Below are positions 10,424 through 19,500 of a stretch of 64,000 bases of DNA, piece by piece (the stretch's first letter is position 1; the number at the start of each line of letters is the position of its first letter). Location: assembly GCF_947499065.1 (NCBI RefSeq), contig NZ_CANMMT010000002.1, positions 646,924 to 710,923 of the forward strand. Reading direction: 5' to 3'. A model generated the notes under the pieces. That model saw nothing but the letters and a program-made list of their open reading frames with translations, did not search any database and was not told the DNA's origin. Position numbers and translations under genes: made by a program. The DNA comes from an uncultured Tenacibaculum sp. GTDB lineage: Bacteria; Bacteroidota; Bacteroidia; Flavobacteriales; Flavobacteriaceae.

Positions 10424-10504
10424 TCCAAAATCTCACTAAGAGATATTTTATATTAATATTAGAATTCGCGGAGGGGCATCTGTGAGTTCTCTAAAAACCA
10501 CAGT
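10424..10504 (+). promoter_or_regulatory. Structured 5' leader of the DEAD-box helicase
   Basis: The leader contains competing pairings. A perfect hairpin ATCTC/GAGAT lies at 10430-10444. Within the upstream arm, CTCAC (10432-10436) can alternatively pair with GTGAG (10482-10486). A CTGTG/CACAG stem (10480-10484 with 10499-10503) ends directly at the ATG. A GGAGGGG purine run (10470-10476) lies at the base. DEAD-box helicase mRNAs of the CsdA/CshA kind are often controlled by such leaders in the cold; here this is inference from pairing only. Confidence 0.4.
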
Positions 10505-12310
10505 ATGTCAAAATTTTTAGATTTAGGTTTGAAAGAACCTATCAATAAAGCTTTAATGGATTTAGGTTACGAAAATCCAACCGTAATTCAAGAAAAAGCA
10601 ATTCCGCAAATCATTTCTTCAAAAGAAGATTTAAAAGCATTTGCACAAACAGGTACAGGAAAAACTGCTGCTTTTAGCTTACCTATTATAGAGCTAGCTG
10701 ATCAAACAAGTTTAAATACTCAGGCAATTATTCTGTCTCCTACTCGTGAATTAGCTGTTCAAATAGGTAGAAACATTGAAGAATTCTCAAAATACTTACC
10801 TAACTTAAAAGTAGCTACTGTTTATGGTGGTGCTAACATTGAGGAACAAATAAGAAAACTTAAGCGAGGAGTTCAAATTGTAGTTGGAACTCCAGGAAGA
10901 ACTGTTGACCTTATTAAAAGAAGAGCTTTAAAGCTTGGAAACGTTCAGTGGCTAGTATTAGATGAGGCAGACGAAATGTTAAACATGGGTTTCAAAGATG
11001 AGTTAGATCAAATCCTTGAAGCTACACCTGAAACTAAACAAACATTATTATTTTCTGCTACTTTTCCAAGAGAAGTAGAAGCAATAGCTCGTAATTATAT
11101 GTCAAACCCTGCTGAAATTACTTCAGGGCAAAAGAATCAAGGTTCTGACAATGTAAGTCACGAATACTATTTAGTAAATGAAAGAACACGTTACCCTGCT
11201 TTAAAGAGAGTAGCTGATTTAAATCCTAATATTTACGCAATTGTATTTTGTAGAACTCGTAGAGAAACACAAGAAGTTGCAAACAATTTAATACGCGATG
11301 GTTATAATGCCGATGCTTTGCATGGTGATTTATCACAAGGACAGCGTGATGGAGTAATGGATAAATTCCGTAAAAAGACTATTCAAATATTAGTTGCTAC
11401 TGATGTTGCTGCTCGTGGTTTAGATGTAAATAACTTAACACACGTTATCAATCACAAATTACCAGATCAGATAGAAAATTATAATCACCGTAGTGGTAGA
11501 ACTGGTAGAGCTGGTAATAAAGGAGTTTCTATTGCTTTAGTTACAAGAAAAGAACAAGGTAGGTTACGTCCTATTGAGCGTATTCTTAAAAAGAAGTTTG
11601 TTCATACACCTGTTCCTTCTGGAAAAGAAATATGTCAAAACCAATTATTTCATTTAATTGATAAGGTTCATAATACTGAAGTAAATACTGAACAAATCAA
11701 TAACTTTTTACCTAGTATTTATGAGAAGTTAGAAGATTTATCTCGTGAAGAGCTAATTCAGAAATTTGTTTCTTTAGAGTTTAATACCTTCTTATCATAC
11801 TACGAAAATGCTCCGGATTTAAATGATTTATCTTCAAGAGATAACTCTAGAGGAAGATCTACTAATGAGAACATGACTCGTTTCTTTATTAATTTAGGTA
11901 GAAAAGACAAATTAAATCCAGCTAAATTAATAGGTTTAATCAATGATCAGAATATTACTGATAAAATTGAAATTGGGGCTATTGATATTCTAGATACCTT
12001 CTCTTTCTTCGAAATTGATAAGAACTTTGAAAAGGAAACTTTAGATACTTTTAGTACTAATAATCCTGATTTTAACGGTAGAACTGTTAATATTGAAATT
12101 ACTAAATCTGATCGTGGTGGAGGTAGAAAACCTCGTAGAAACGGAGGTGGTAAATTTAGCGGAAAAAGAAGAAGTAGTGACAACAGAGACAGAGATAACA
12201 ACAAAGGGGGATTTGGTAGAAGACGTAATAACGATAGTTCTAACAATTCTTCTAGAAGAAGTAATAATAAAGCTTCTGCTGGATTTGGAAGAAAGCGTAG
12301 AAGAGATTAA
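10505..12310 (+). CDS. DEAD-box RNA helicase (DeaD/CshA-like) with DbpA-type RNA-binding domain and basic tail, 601 aa
   Basis: All DEAD-box motifs are in order: AQTGTGKTAA, PTRELA, DEAD (VLDEADEML), SAT (FSATFP) and HRSGRTGRAG. A C-terminal DbpA-like RNA-binding domain (about residues 455-530: TRFFINLGRKDKLNPAKL, with FSFFEIDKNF) follows. The last ~60 residues are a low-complexity Arg/Gly/Asn/Ser tail (GGGRKPRRNGGGKF and RRNNDSSNNSSRRSNNK) suited to nonspecific RNA binding. The family unwinds RNA in ribosome assembly and mRNA decay, often with cold induction. The gene has its own promoter, a structured leader and a terminator. A second RBD-bearing helicase lies at 49377-50690. Confidence 0.93.
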   Translation: MSKFLDLGLKEPINKALMDLGYENPTVIQEKAIPQIISSKEDLKAFAQTGTGKTAAFSLPIIELADQTSLNTQAIILSPTRELAVQIGRNIEEFSKYLPNLKVATVYGGANIEEQIRKLKRGVQIVVGTPGRTVDLIKRRALKLGNVQWLVLDEADEMLNMGFKDELDQILEATPETKQTLLFSATFPREVEAIARNYMSNPAEITSGQKNQGSDNVSHEYYLVNERTRYPALKRVADLNPNIYAIVFCRTRRETQEVANNLIRDGYNADALHGDLSQGQRDGVMDKFRKKTIQILVATDVAARGLDVNNLTHVINHKLPDQIENYNHRSGRTGRAGNKGVSIALVTRKEQGRLRPIERILKKKFVHTPVPSGKEICQNQLFHLIDKVHNTEVNTEQINNFLPSIYEKLEDLSREELIQKFVSLEFNTFLSYYENAPDLNDLSSRDNSRGRSTNENMTRFFINLGRKDKLNPAKLIGLINDQNITDKIEIGAIDILDTFSFFEIDKNFEKETLDTFSTNNPDFNGRTVNIEITKSDRGGGRKPRRNGGGKFSGKRRSSDNRDRDNNKGGFGRRRNNDSSNNSSRRSNNKASAGFGRKRRRD

Positions 12311-12330
12311 TTCCATATCATATATACATA

Positions 12331-12361
12331 AAAAAAACAGCTCAAATGAGCTGTTTTTTTT
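12331..12361. terminator. Bidirectional intrinsic terminator
   Basis: AAACAGCTCA / TGAGCTGTTT with a 2-nt loop, preceded by an A run and followed by eight T residues, between the convergent helicase and prohibitin genes. Confidence 0.88.
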
Positions 12362-12396
12362 ATGTATAATTATAGTTTTTTTAGTTCCAAAAACTA

Positions 12397-13230
12397 CTAT
12401 TGATTACCCAATATTATAGGCATTCCGCTTTTACCAGATCCTATTAATACCACTTTACTATTAGGTGATTCTGATAATTTTAAAGTAGCTTCTATTCCTT
12501 TTTCTTGTAATATTTTATCTGTTAACGAAGCACTTAAAATTTTGTTCGCAATTGCTTTACCTTCTGCATCAATCTTTTGTCTTTCAGCTTCTTTCTTTGC
12601 CTTTGCTAATCTAAATTCATATTCTAAAGATTCTTGCTCTTGCTTTAACTTTGTCTCAATTGCTGTTCTAATTGTAGTTGGTAATTTTACATCTTCAACT
12701 AAAACTCTTTTTACGATTAAGAACTGATCTTTTAAAACTGTTTTTACTTCATCTAAAATTTCTTGTTCAATTACATCTCTTTTACTTGAATATAATTGTT
12801 CAGGAGTATAACGCCCAACAACACTTCTTGCTGCTGCATTAATTGCTGGGTCTAACAATTCACGCTCGTAATCTTCTCCCTTTGTTTTAATTAACATTCC
12901 TAAGTTATTAAACTCTGGTTCATACCATATTGTTCCATTAACTTTTACTTCTAATCCATTTACAGAAAGCACATTCATTTCGTCTGATACTGATTGTTGA
13001 CGTACTTTTCTTATAATCATCTTATTCCAAGGAGCTACAATATGAAATCCTTCTCCATATGTTTTCTCTGTATTAATACCATCTCCTAATGTTTCAAATA
13101 TAACTCCTCCCTCTCCAGGTCCTATTGTTACTGTTGATTTAGAAAATATAATAATTACTACAACGGCTATTATACCCAGTAAAAAAAGCCCTTTAGGTAA
13201 TTGTAAATCTAATTGTTGTCTATTATTCAT
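12397..13230 (-). CDS. Prohibitin/SPFH (band 7) family membrane protein, 277 aa
   Basis: One hydrophobic helix (about 14-30, GLFLLGIIAVVVIIIF) is followed by an SPFH domain (VTIGPGEGGVIFETLGDGI, GFHIVAPWNKMIIRKVRQQS) and a charged coiled coil (EFRLAKAKKEAERQKIDAEGK broken only by charged residues). This matches bacterial prohibitins with the bulk of the protein in the periplasm or on the membrane face; they form membrane rings that often influence membrane proteases or transport. It lies 32 bp behind the P1B-4 ATPase, but a -7 element in that gap (13257-13250) suggests it can be transcribed on its own. Confidence 0.9.
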   Translation of the reverse strand: MNNRQQLDLQLPKGLFLLGIIAVVVIIIFSKSTVTIGPGEGGVIFETLGDGINTEKTYGEGFHIVAPWNKMIIRKVRQQSVSDEMNVLSVNGLEVKVNGTIWYEPEFNNLGMLIKTKGEDYERELLDPAINAAARSVVGRYTPEQLYSSKRDVIEQEILDEVKTVLKDQFLIVKRVLVEDVKLPTTIRTAIETKLKQEQESLEYEFRLAKAKKEAERQKIDAEGKAIANKILSASLTDKILQEKGIEATLKLSESPNSKVVLIGSGKSGMPIILGNQ

Positions 13231-13249
13231 GTCTGTTTTTTATTTATAT

Positions 13250-13257
13250 CAAAAATA
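13250..13257 (-). promoter_or_regulatory. -7 promoter element for the prohibitin gene
   Basis: The minus strand reads TATTTTTG (TAnnTTTG), 19 bp upstream of the ATG at 13230 and inside the short gap behind the P-type ATPase. Confidence 0.5.
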
Positions 13258-13262
13258 CTGAA

Positions 13263-15230
13263 TTAATTTTCTTTATATCGTAACAATCGTAATGCATTAA
13301 ATACAACCAATAAAGTTGATCCTTCATGAATTAGTACAGCTGGACCAATTTTAGCAAATCCAAATAAGGTAGCAGGTATTAATACAGCAACAATACTCAA
13401 GCTAATCCATAAATTTTGTTTAATTATTGCTTTTGATTTTCTACTTAAACCTATTACAAATGGCAAATTTTCTATTTTATCGCTCATTAAAGCTACATCT
13501 GCTGTTTCTAAAGCAACATCACTACCTGCAGCCCCCATAGCTATTCCTACAGTACTATTCGCCATTGCAGGAGCATCATTAACACCATCGCCAACCATTG
13601 CTACTTTACTATCTATTAATTTTAATTCTTCAATTGCTTTTACTTTATCTTCTGGTAATAGATTTCCTTTTGCTTCTGTTAAACCAATCTGATTAGCTAT
13701 TGAATCTCCTACATTTTGATGATCTCCTGTTAACATCACCATTTTTTTTATTCCTATTTCTTTTAAACGTTTTAATGTATTACTTGCTAAGCCTCTAGGT
13801 ACATCCATAACACTCAATAATCCTATTAACTTAGTATTAAACGCAACTAACATTACCGTTTGTCCATTTCCTAGTAAATCATTCATTTGTTTATTTACTT
13901 TTTCTGAAATAGCAATATTTTTATCAATCATTAACTTTTCATTACCTATAAACACCTTTTTCTCTTTATAGTTTGCTGAAATTCCTTTTCCTTGTATTGC
14001 TTTTATCTTAGATGCTTCATTTGAATTTTTAATAAAAAACTGCTCTTCTATATCTTTTGAAATTGCTTTTGCTAATGGATGATTACTCAAACTCTCAACA
14101 GATAAAACAATATCTAAAAATTCTTTTTCATCAAAATTATTTAAAGGAATAGCATTGGTTAATTTTGGTTTCCCTTCAGTTAAGGTTCCAGTTTTATCAA
14201 ACGCTATTGTTGTTAAACTTCCTAAATCCTCTAACGCTCTTCCTCCTTTAATTAAAACTCCTTTTTTGGCTGCTCTAGCAACGCCACTTAATACTGCACT
14301 TGGTGTAGAAATTGCTAATGCACATGGACTTGCAGCAACTAACACTGTAATTGCTCTATAAATACTTTCATCAAACGTTTCATCTAGTATTAGATATGCA
14401 AAACACAAAGAAATAACTAAAACTACTACTAATGGTACAAACCATTTTTCAAATTTTTTAGTAAGTAATTGTGTAGGTGACTTTTGAGTTTCCACCTCAC
14501 TTACCATTTTTACTAATCGAGATATAGTACTATCTACACTTAATTTTAGTACTTTAACCTCTAGTATGCTATCTCCATTTATTGTTCCTGTATAAACTAT
14601 ATTTTTAGCATCTAAATTATTAAATTCTATAATTGAATTAGAATCTAAAATTGCTTCTTTATCTACAGGCATACTTTCTCCTGTTATAGAAGCTTGGTTT
14701 ATACTACTACTTCCTTTTACAATAACTCCATCTGCTGCTATTTTAGAATTAGGTTTAACTACAATTATATCGTTAACTTTTAACTCTTCAACTCCTATTT
14801 CGATAATTGAATTGTTTCTTTTTACTAAGGCTAGTTTAGGTGATAATTCACCCAATGCTTCTATAGATTTTTTAGCTTTATTCATTGCATAATTTTCTAA
14901 TGCGTGTCCTATACTAAATAGAAATAGTAATAAAGCTCCTTCTTCCCATTTACCTATGTAAGCTGCTCCAACAGCAGCTATAAGCATTAAAAAATCAATT
15001 TCAAATCGGCCTTTTTTAATTTTTTCTATTGCTTCTTTAGTTGTAAACCAACCTCCTAAAACAAAAGCACTTATAAAACTACCTAAAGCGTAATGTACTG
15101 GTAAATTAATTGCATTTTCAATAACTAAACCTGTAAAAAAGAATACACCGCTTAAAATTGCAAAATAAAGTTCTGTTTTTTCTCCAAATATACCACTGTG
15201 TTTATGGTCATGATTATGATTTTCAGACAT
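13263..15230 (-). CDS. P1B-4-type heavy-metal translocating ATPase, 655 aa
   Basis: P-type ATPase motifs are complete: TGES (183-186), DKTGT (345-349) with the phosphorylated Asp, MVGDGVNDAPA near residue 550. The metal-site motifs are SPC (301-303) in place of CPC, and HEGST (635-639) in the last membrane segments. This pair defines the P1B-4 group (CoaT/CzcP/PfeT), linked to Co(II), Fe(II) and in some cases Zn(II) or Cd(II), rather than Cu or classic ZntA pumps. There is no N-terminal HMA domain, only a short His-rich head (MSENHNHDHKH). It exports metal from the cytoplasm to the periplasm and sits at the end of the RND efflux operon, which could then move the metal out of the cell. Confidence 0.93.
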   Translation of the reverse strand: MSENHNHDHKHSGIFGEKTELYFAILSGVFFFTGLVIENAINLPVHYALGSFISAFVLGGWFTTKEAIEKIKKGRFEIDFLMLIAAVGAAYIGKWEEGALLLFLFSIGHALENYAMNKAKKSIEALGELSPKLALVKRNNSIIEIGVEELKVNDIIVVKPNSKIAADGVIVKGSSSINQASITGESMPVDKEAILDSNSIIEFNNLDAKNIVYTGTINGDSILEVKVLKLSVDSTISRLVKMVSEVETQKSPTQLLTKKFEKWFVPLVVVLVISLCFAYLILDETFDESIYRAITVLVAASPCALAISTPSAVLSGVARAAKKGVLIKGGRALEDLGSLTTIAFDKTGTLTEGKPKLTNAIPLNNFDEKEFLDIVLSVESLSNHPLAKAISKDIEEQFFIKNSNEASKIKAIQGKGISANYKEKKVFIGNEKLMIDKNIAISEKVNKQMNDLLGNGQTVMLVAFNTKLIGLLSVMDVPRGLASNTLKRLKEIGIKKMVMLTGDHQNVGDSIANQIGLTEAKGNLLPEDKVKAIEELKLIDSKVAMVGDGVNDAPAMANSTVGIAMGAAGSDVALETADVALMSDKIENLPFVIGLSRKSKAIIKQNLWISLSIVAVLIPATLFGFAKIGPAVLIHEGSTLLVVFNALRLLRYKEN

Positions 15231-15322
15231 ATTTTATATTTTCTTAATTGACCTCTTTTTTAATAAAAAGATGCATTATGAGGTATCTTAAATTTTTAAA
15301 CCTAAGTTACCTCATTTTTTAT

Positions 15323-16510
15323 TTAGTGTGCATGTCCATCCATTCCTCCTGCTTGTTGCAACAGTTTCCCTTTTAAGAAATGAGCTCCTTTCGTGACTAC
15401 TTTTATATTATAATTGTTATTCTGAATCATTTTTATCTCTGTAAAACCGTTATCTGTATTACCTAGCGTAACTTCTAATGGTACAAATTCCTCATTACTT
15501 TTAGCCATGAAAATAAAACTTTCTCCTTCATTATCTATAATAGCTTTTTCTGGAACTGCAAATACTTCATTACCATCCAATAAAACTTGTGCATTGATAA
15601 ACATTCCAGATTTTAAACGGTTTTGTTCGTCTTCAAAATGCCCATGAACATTTACTGTTTTAGTCTTATCATCTACTTTTTGGCTTATTAACTTTATATA
15701 TCCTTCATATGAAACATCTAATCCTGAAGGTGTAAAAATAAAAGTGTCTCCTTTTTTTACTTTTATAATATCAGTTCCAAAAACATTCAATTCAGCGTGC
15801 ATATGATCGTTATCTATAATCTCCATCATTTCACTATTCGCTGCTAAAAACATTCCTTTATTTAAATTATTTTCAACAATATACCCCTCTATTGGAGCCT
15901 TTACATAAACATATTGTTGAATTCCATTTTTTGCTACAGTTTGCGGCAATAATCCAGCCATTTTTAATTGAGAAGCATAACTACTAGCTAAACTCTTTGC
16001 CGAACGGTAAATTCCTTCTGTTATTTGAAATGATTTCTTAGAAGTTATATCGTTTTCTAATAACATTTTTTTACGCTCATAATCAGCTTTGGCTACATTT
16101 AATTTATTAATTGCTTCTAAGTATGCATATTGTAAATTGATAAAATTTGGATGCTGTAATACTGCTATCGTTTGCCCTTTATGGACTCTATCTCCAGGCA
16201 ACAAATCTGTTTTAAATACAAAAGCTTCCATAGGTGCATATACAGTTGCTTTACTTTGAGGAGGCACTTCTATTGTCCCCGTTACTTCTATGCGATCTCT
16301 AATTTGCTTTTTACCAATACTTTCAACCTTAATTTTTGCTGTTTCAAATTGCGCTTTTGTTAAATGTATCTCGTTTTCATTATGATTGTCCTTCACTGAA
16401 GAAGATTTTGTTTCTTTATTTTTATCTTCTTTAGCATGATCATGTCCTGAATGATCTTCTTTACAACTAATGGTTATTATTGTAATTAATATTAAAATGA
16501 TTTTTTTCAT
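15323..16510 (-). CDS. RND efflux periplasmic adaptor (CzcB/CusB-like membrane-fusion lipoprotein), 395 aa
   Basis: The lipobox ends TIITISC (Cys16), and the next residues are His-rich (EDHSGHDHAKED), a likely metal-binding tail. The order is then a barrel-sandwich hybrid half (VYAPMEAFVFKTDLLPGDRV), a helical hairpin (INKLNVAKADYERKKMLLE), the second half (YVKAPIEGYIVENNLNKG) and a beta-barrel (GDTFIFTPSGLDVSYEGYI). The C-terminus is GGMDGHAH. This is the adaptor linking the inner-membrane RND pump to the outer-membrane channel. It follows the fused pump/channel gene by 50 bp without an evident promoter. Confidence 0.92.
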   Translation of the reverse strand: MKKIILILITIITISCKEDHSGHDHAKEDKNKETKSSSVKDNHNENEIHLTKAQFETAKIKVESIGKKQIRDRIEVTGTIEVPPQSKATVYAPMEAFVFKTDLLPGDRVHKGQTIAVLQHPNFINLQYAYLEAINKLNVAKADYERKKMLLENDITSKKSFQITEGIYRSAKSLASSYASQLKMAGLLPQTVAKNGIQQYVYVKAPIEGYIVENNLNKGMFLAANSEMMEIIDNDHMHAELNVFGTDIIKVKKGDTFIFTPSGLDVSYEGYIKLISQKVDDKTKTVNVHGHFEDEQNRLKSGMFINAQVLLDGNEVFAVPEKAIIDNEGESFIFMAKSNEEFVPLEVTLGNTDNGFTEIKMIQNNNYNIKVVTKGAHFLKGKLLQQAGGMDGHAH

Positions 16511-16560
16511 ATTATAATGTCTTTTAACTCTATAATTCTTAAGAGTTTATATATTATTTC

Positions 16561-19500
16561 TTATTCTTTAATGTAAAACTCGTATGCTATTACGGTTTGA
16601 TTGTAATTATTTATAAGTAATAAATAATTCTGCATTACTTGAAAATAGGCATTAAAACTCTGGTTATATTGATAAGCATCAATTTCTCCAGACTTGTATG
16701 CTATTTCTAATTTTTCAATAAATTTTTCTGCTTGTTTTTTTGTTTCTTCAATACTTAAAAGTTCGCTTTCTAAATACTTTATTTGTTTTTGTAAACTTTT
16801 AAAATTGTTTTTAATTGCTATTTTTTTCGATTCATTTTCAAAAGCTATCTCTTCTTTAAGAATCTTTTGCTTTTTAATTTTTGCTTTATTTGACCAAAAT
16901 GACAATGGAATATTAACTCCTACATTAAAACCTGTATACCCATTATTATTTCCAGTTTTTCTATTGATAACTCCCGCTTTTAACTCTGGAAAATAAATAG
17001 CTTTTGCTGTAGAAATACTTCTCTCTGCTACTTTGTTACTTTTTTCTAACGCCTGTAAAAATGTATCTGAAAGTGTATCTTTCTGAATTGAAATCTCTTT
17101 TTTCTTTGGAAATTTAGTCGCTGGAACTATTGCTGATGTCAATTGTAATAATTCTTTTAACTGATTCTCTACCAATAAAAAATCTTTATAAACTTTATTC
17201 TTTTGAGATTGTACTCCTAAAGATTGAATTGTTGTTAAATCATTTTCTAAACCACCTATTTCTCCTGATTTATGTAACTTTTTGGCTATACTCTTTATTT
17301 GGTTAGTATTGTCTTGTTGATTCTCCATTAGAGAAATCAATCCAAATAAATAATGCCATTCTTGGTATAGCTTTTTTACCCTTGTTATCGTTTCTTTTTT
17401 AGAAACTTCTCTTAAAGATTTTGCTAAATCAAGTTTTGATTTAGCTAATTTTCTTTTTTGAATATGTGATAATATTGAGCCGAAATTTTGATTTATAGCC
17501 CACTCCTGCTCTGTTAAACCTGGTGCTATTCCTACGTCTTGATATTGTACAGATGTTGGGTTTAAAGCAATAGCTCCAGAAATTGCTGCTTTATTTTTAT
17601 CTACATTTAAATTTGCTTTCTTCAATAAAACATCTTTTTTCAAAACCATGTTTATAGCTTCATTCTCTGTTAACTTTTGAGGAATTTCTTGAGCTGTTAT
17701 TATCGATACACTAAATAATAAAATAAGAACTGTAACTGCTTTATTTAATACTACCTTTTTAACTTTTACTGTTTCAAATATCATATATAAAACAGGTAAT
17801 ATTAATAGGGTTAATAAAGTTGCTGATATTAAGCCACCAATTACAACAGTAGCTAATGGTTTTTGAACTTCTGCTCCTGCCGATGAAGAAATTGCCATTG
17901 GTAAAAAACCAAGAGAGGCTACTGCTGCTGTCATTATTACTGGCCTTAACCGAATAGAGGTTCCCTTTTTAACTATTTCTTTTAAATCGGTTAGACCATC
18001 TTTCTTTAAACGATTAAACTCAGCTATTAACACAATACCATTTAATACGGCTACACCAAATAAAGCGATAAAACCTATCCCTGCTGATATTGAAAATGGC
18101 ATATCTCGTAACCATAAAGCAAAAATTCCTCCAATTGCCGACATAGGAATTGCCGTATAAATTAAAATACTTTGTTTAATTGATTTAAATGTTATGTATA
18201 ATAATAGAAATATTAGTAATAAGGCTACTGGTACTGCTATTCCTAAACGAGCACGAGCCTCTTCTAAATTTTTAAAAGTACCCCCATACGTAATATAATA
18301 ACCTGGATCAAACTGAATTTTACTATTTACTTTCTGTTTTAACTCTGCAACAATACTTGCTACATCACGTCCCCTAACGTTAAATCCTACTGTTATTCTA
18401 CGTTTTGCATCATCTCGTTGTATCTGATTTGGACCTGTTTCAAAATTAATTGTTGCTACATTGGATAATGGTATTTGAACTCCATTAGGTGTAGTTATAT
18501 ACAATTTTCGAATATCTTCGATATTATCTCTATTCTCTTTTGCTAATCGAACTACCAAGTCAAAACGTTTCTCCCCTTCATATACATACCCTGCATTTTG
18601 CCCAGCAAATGCTGCATTAATAGCCGTATTTACATCAGAGATATTCAAACCATAATAAGCTAATTGACTACGATTATAATCTATAACTATTTGTTTTAAA
18701 CCAGTTACTTTTTCAACATACAAATCTTCTGCTCCTGCTACTTCAGGAATAATACTATTTAGTTTATTGGCATATTTTACTAACTTATTTAAATCTTCAC
18801 CATAAATCTTTAATACTACATCTTGTCTTGCCCCAGTCATTAACTCATTAAAACGCATTTGTATAGGTTGCTGGAATCCATAGGAAACTCCTAACATATT
18901 ATCTTCTAATACCTTTTGCATTTTATTAGTTAATTCATTTTTTGTATTAGCCTTTGTCCACTTATCTTTATCTTTTAAAATAATTATGATATCGGAAGCT
19001 TCAATAGGCATAGGATCAGTAGGAATTTCTGATGAACCAATTCTACTTACAATTTGTTCTATTTCATCCGGAAATTCTTTTAATAACAGCTCTGATGATT
19101 TATTAGACACATCAATAGTATAAGACAATGAACTTCCTGTAGATACTACTGTTTGCACCGCTAAATCTCCTTCATCTAATGAAGGGATAAATTCAGACCC
19201 CATTCTTGAAAATGTAAACAAACTCAATCCGAAAATAGCTACTGCTATAATGATTACTTTTTTCTGATTATTTAGTACTAACTCTAACAAAGGTGAATAT
19301 GCTCTTTGTATTGACTCTATTATTTTATCAGAAATATTTTTCTTGTTATTAATTGTCTTTTTTAAGATCAATGCACTCATCATAGGTACATAGGTTAAAG
19401 ACAAAATAAAAGCTCCTAGTATTGCAAAACTTACTGTCATAGCCATTGGCTTAAACATCTTACCTTCAATACCAACCAATGCTAAAATTGGCAAATACAC

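Noticed and set aside
11947..12316. Minus-strand ORFs (99 and 91 codons) over the helicase tail
   Set aside because: Low-complexity Leu- or Ser-rich antisense products with no promoter; clear shadows.
12093..12419. 108-codon plus-strand ORF over the helicase tail
   Set aside because: Frame-shifted reading of the Arg/Gly/Asn-rich tail; it runs through the terminator.
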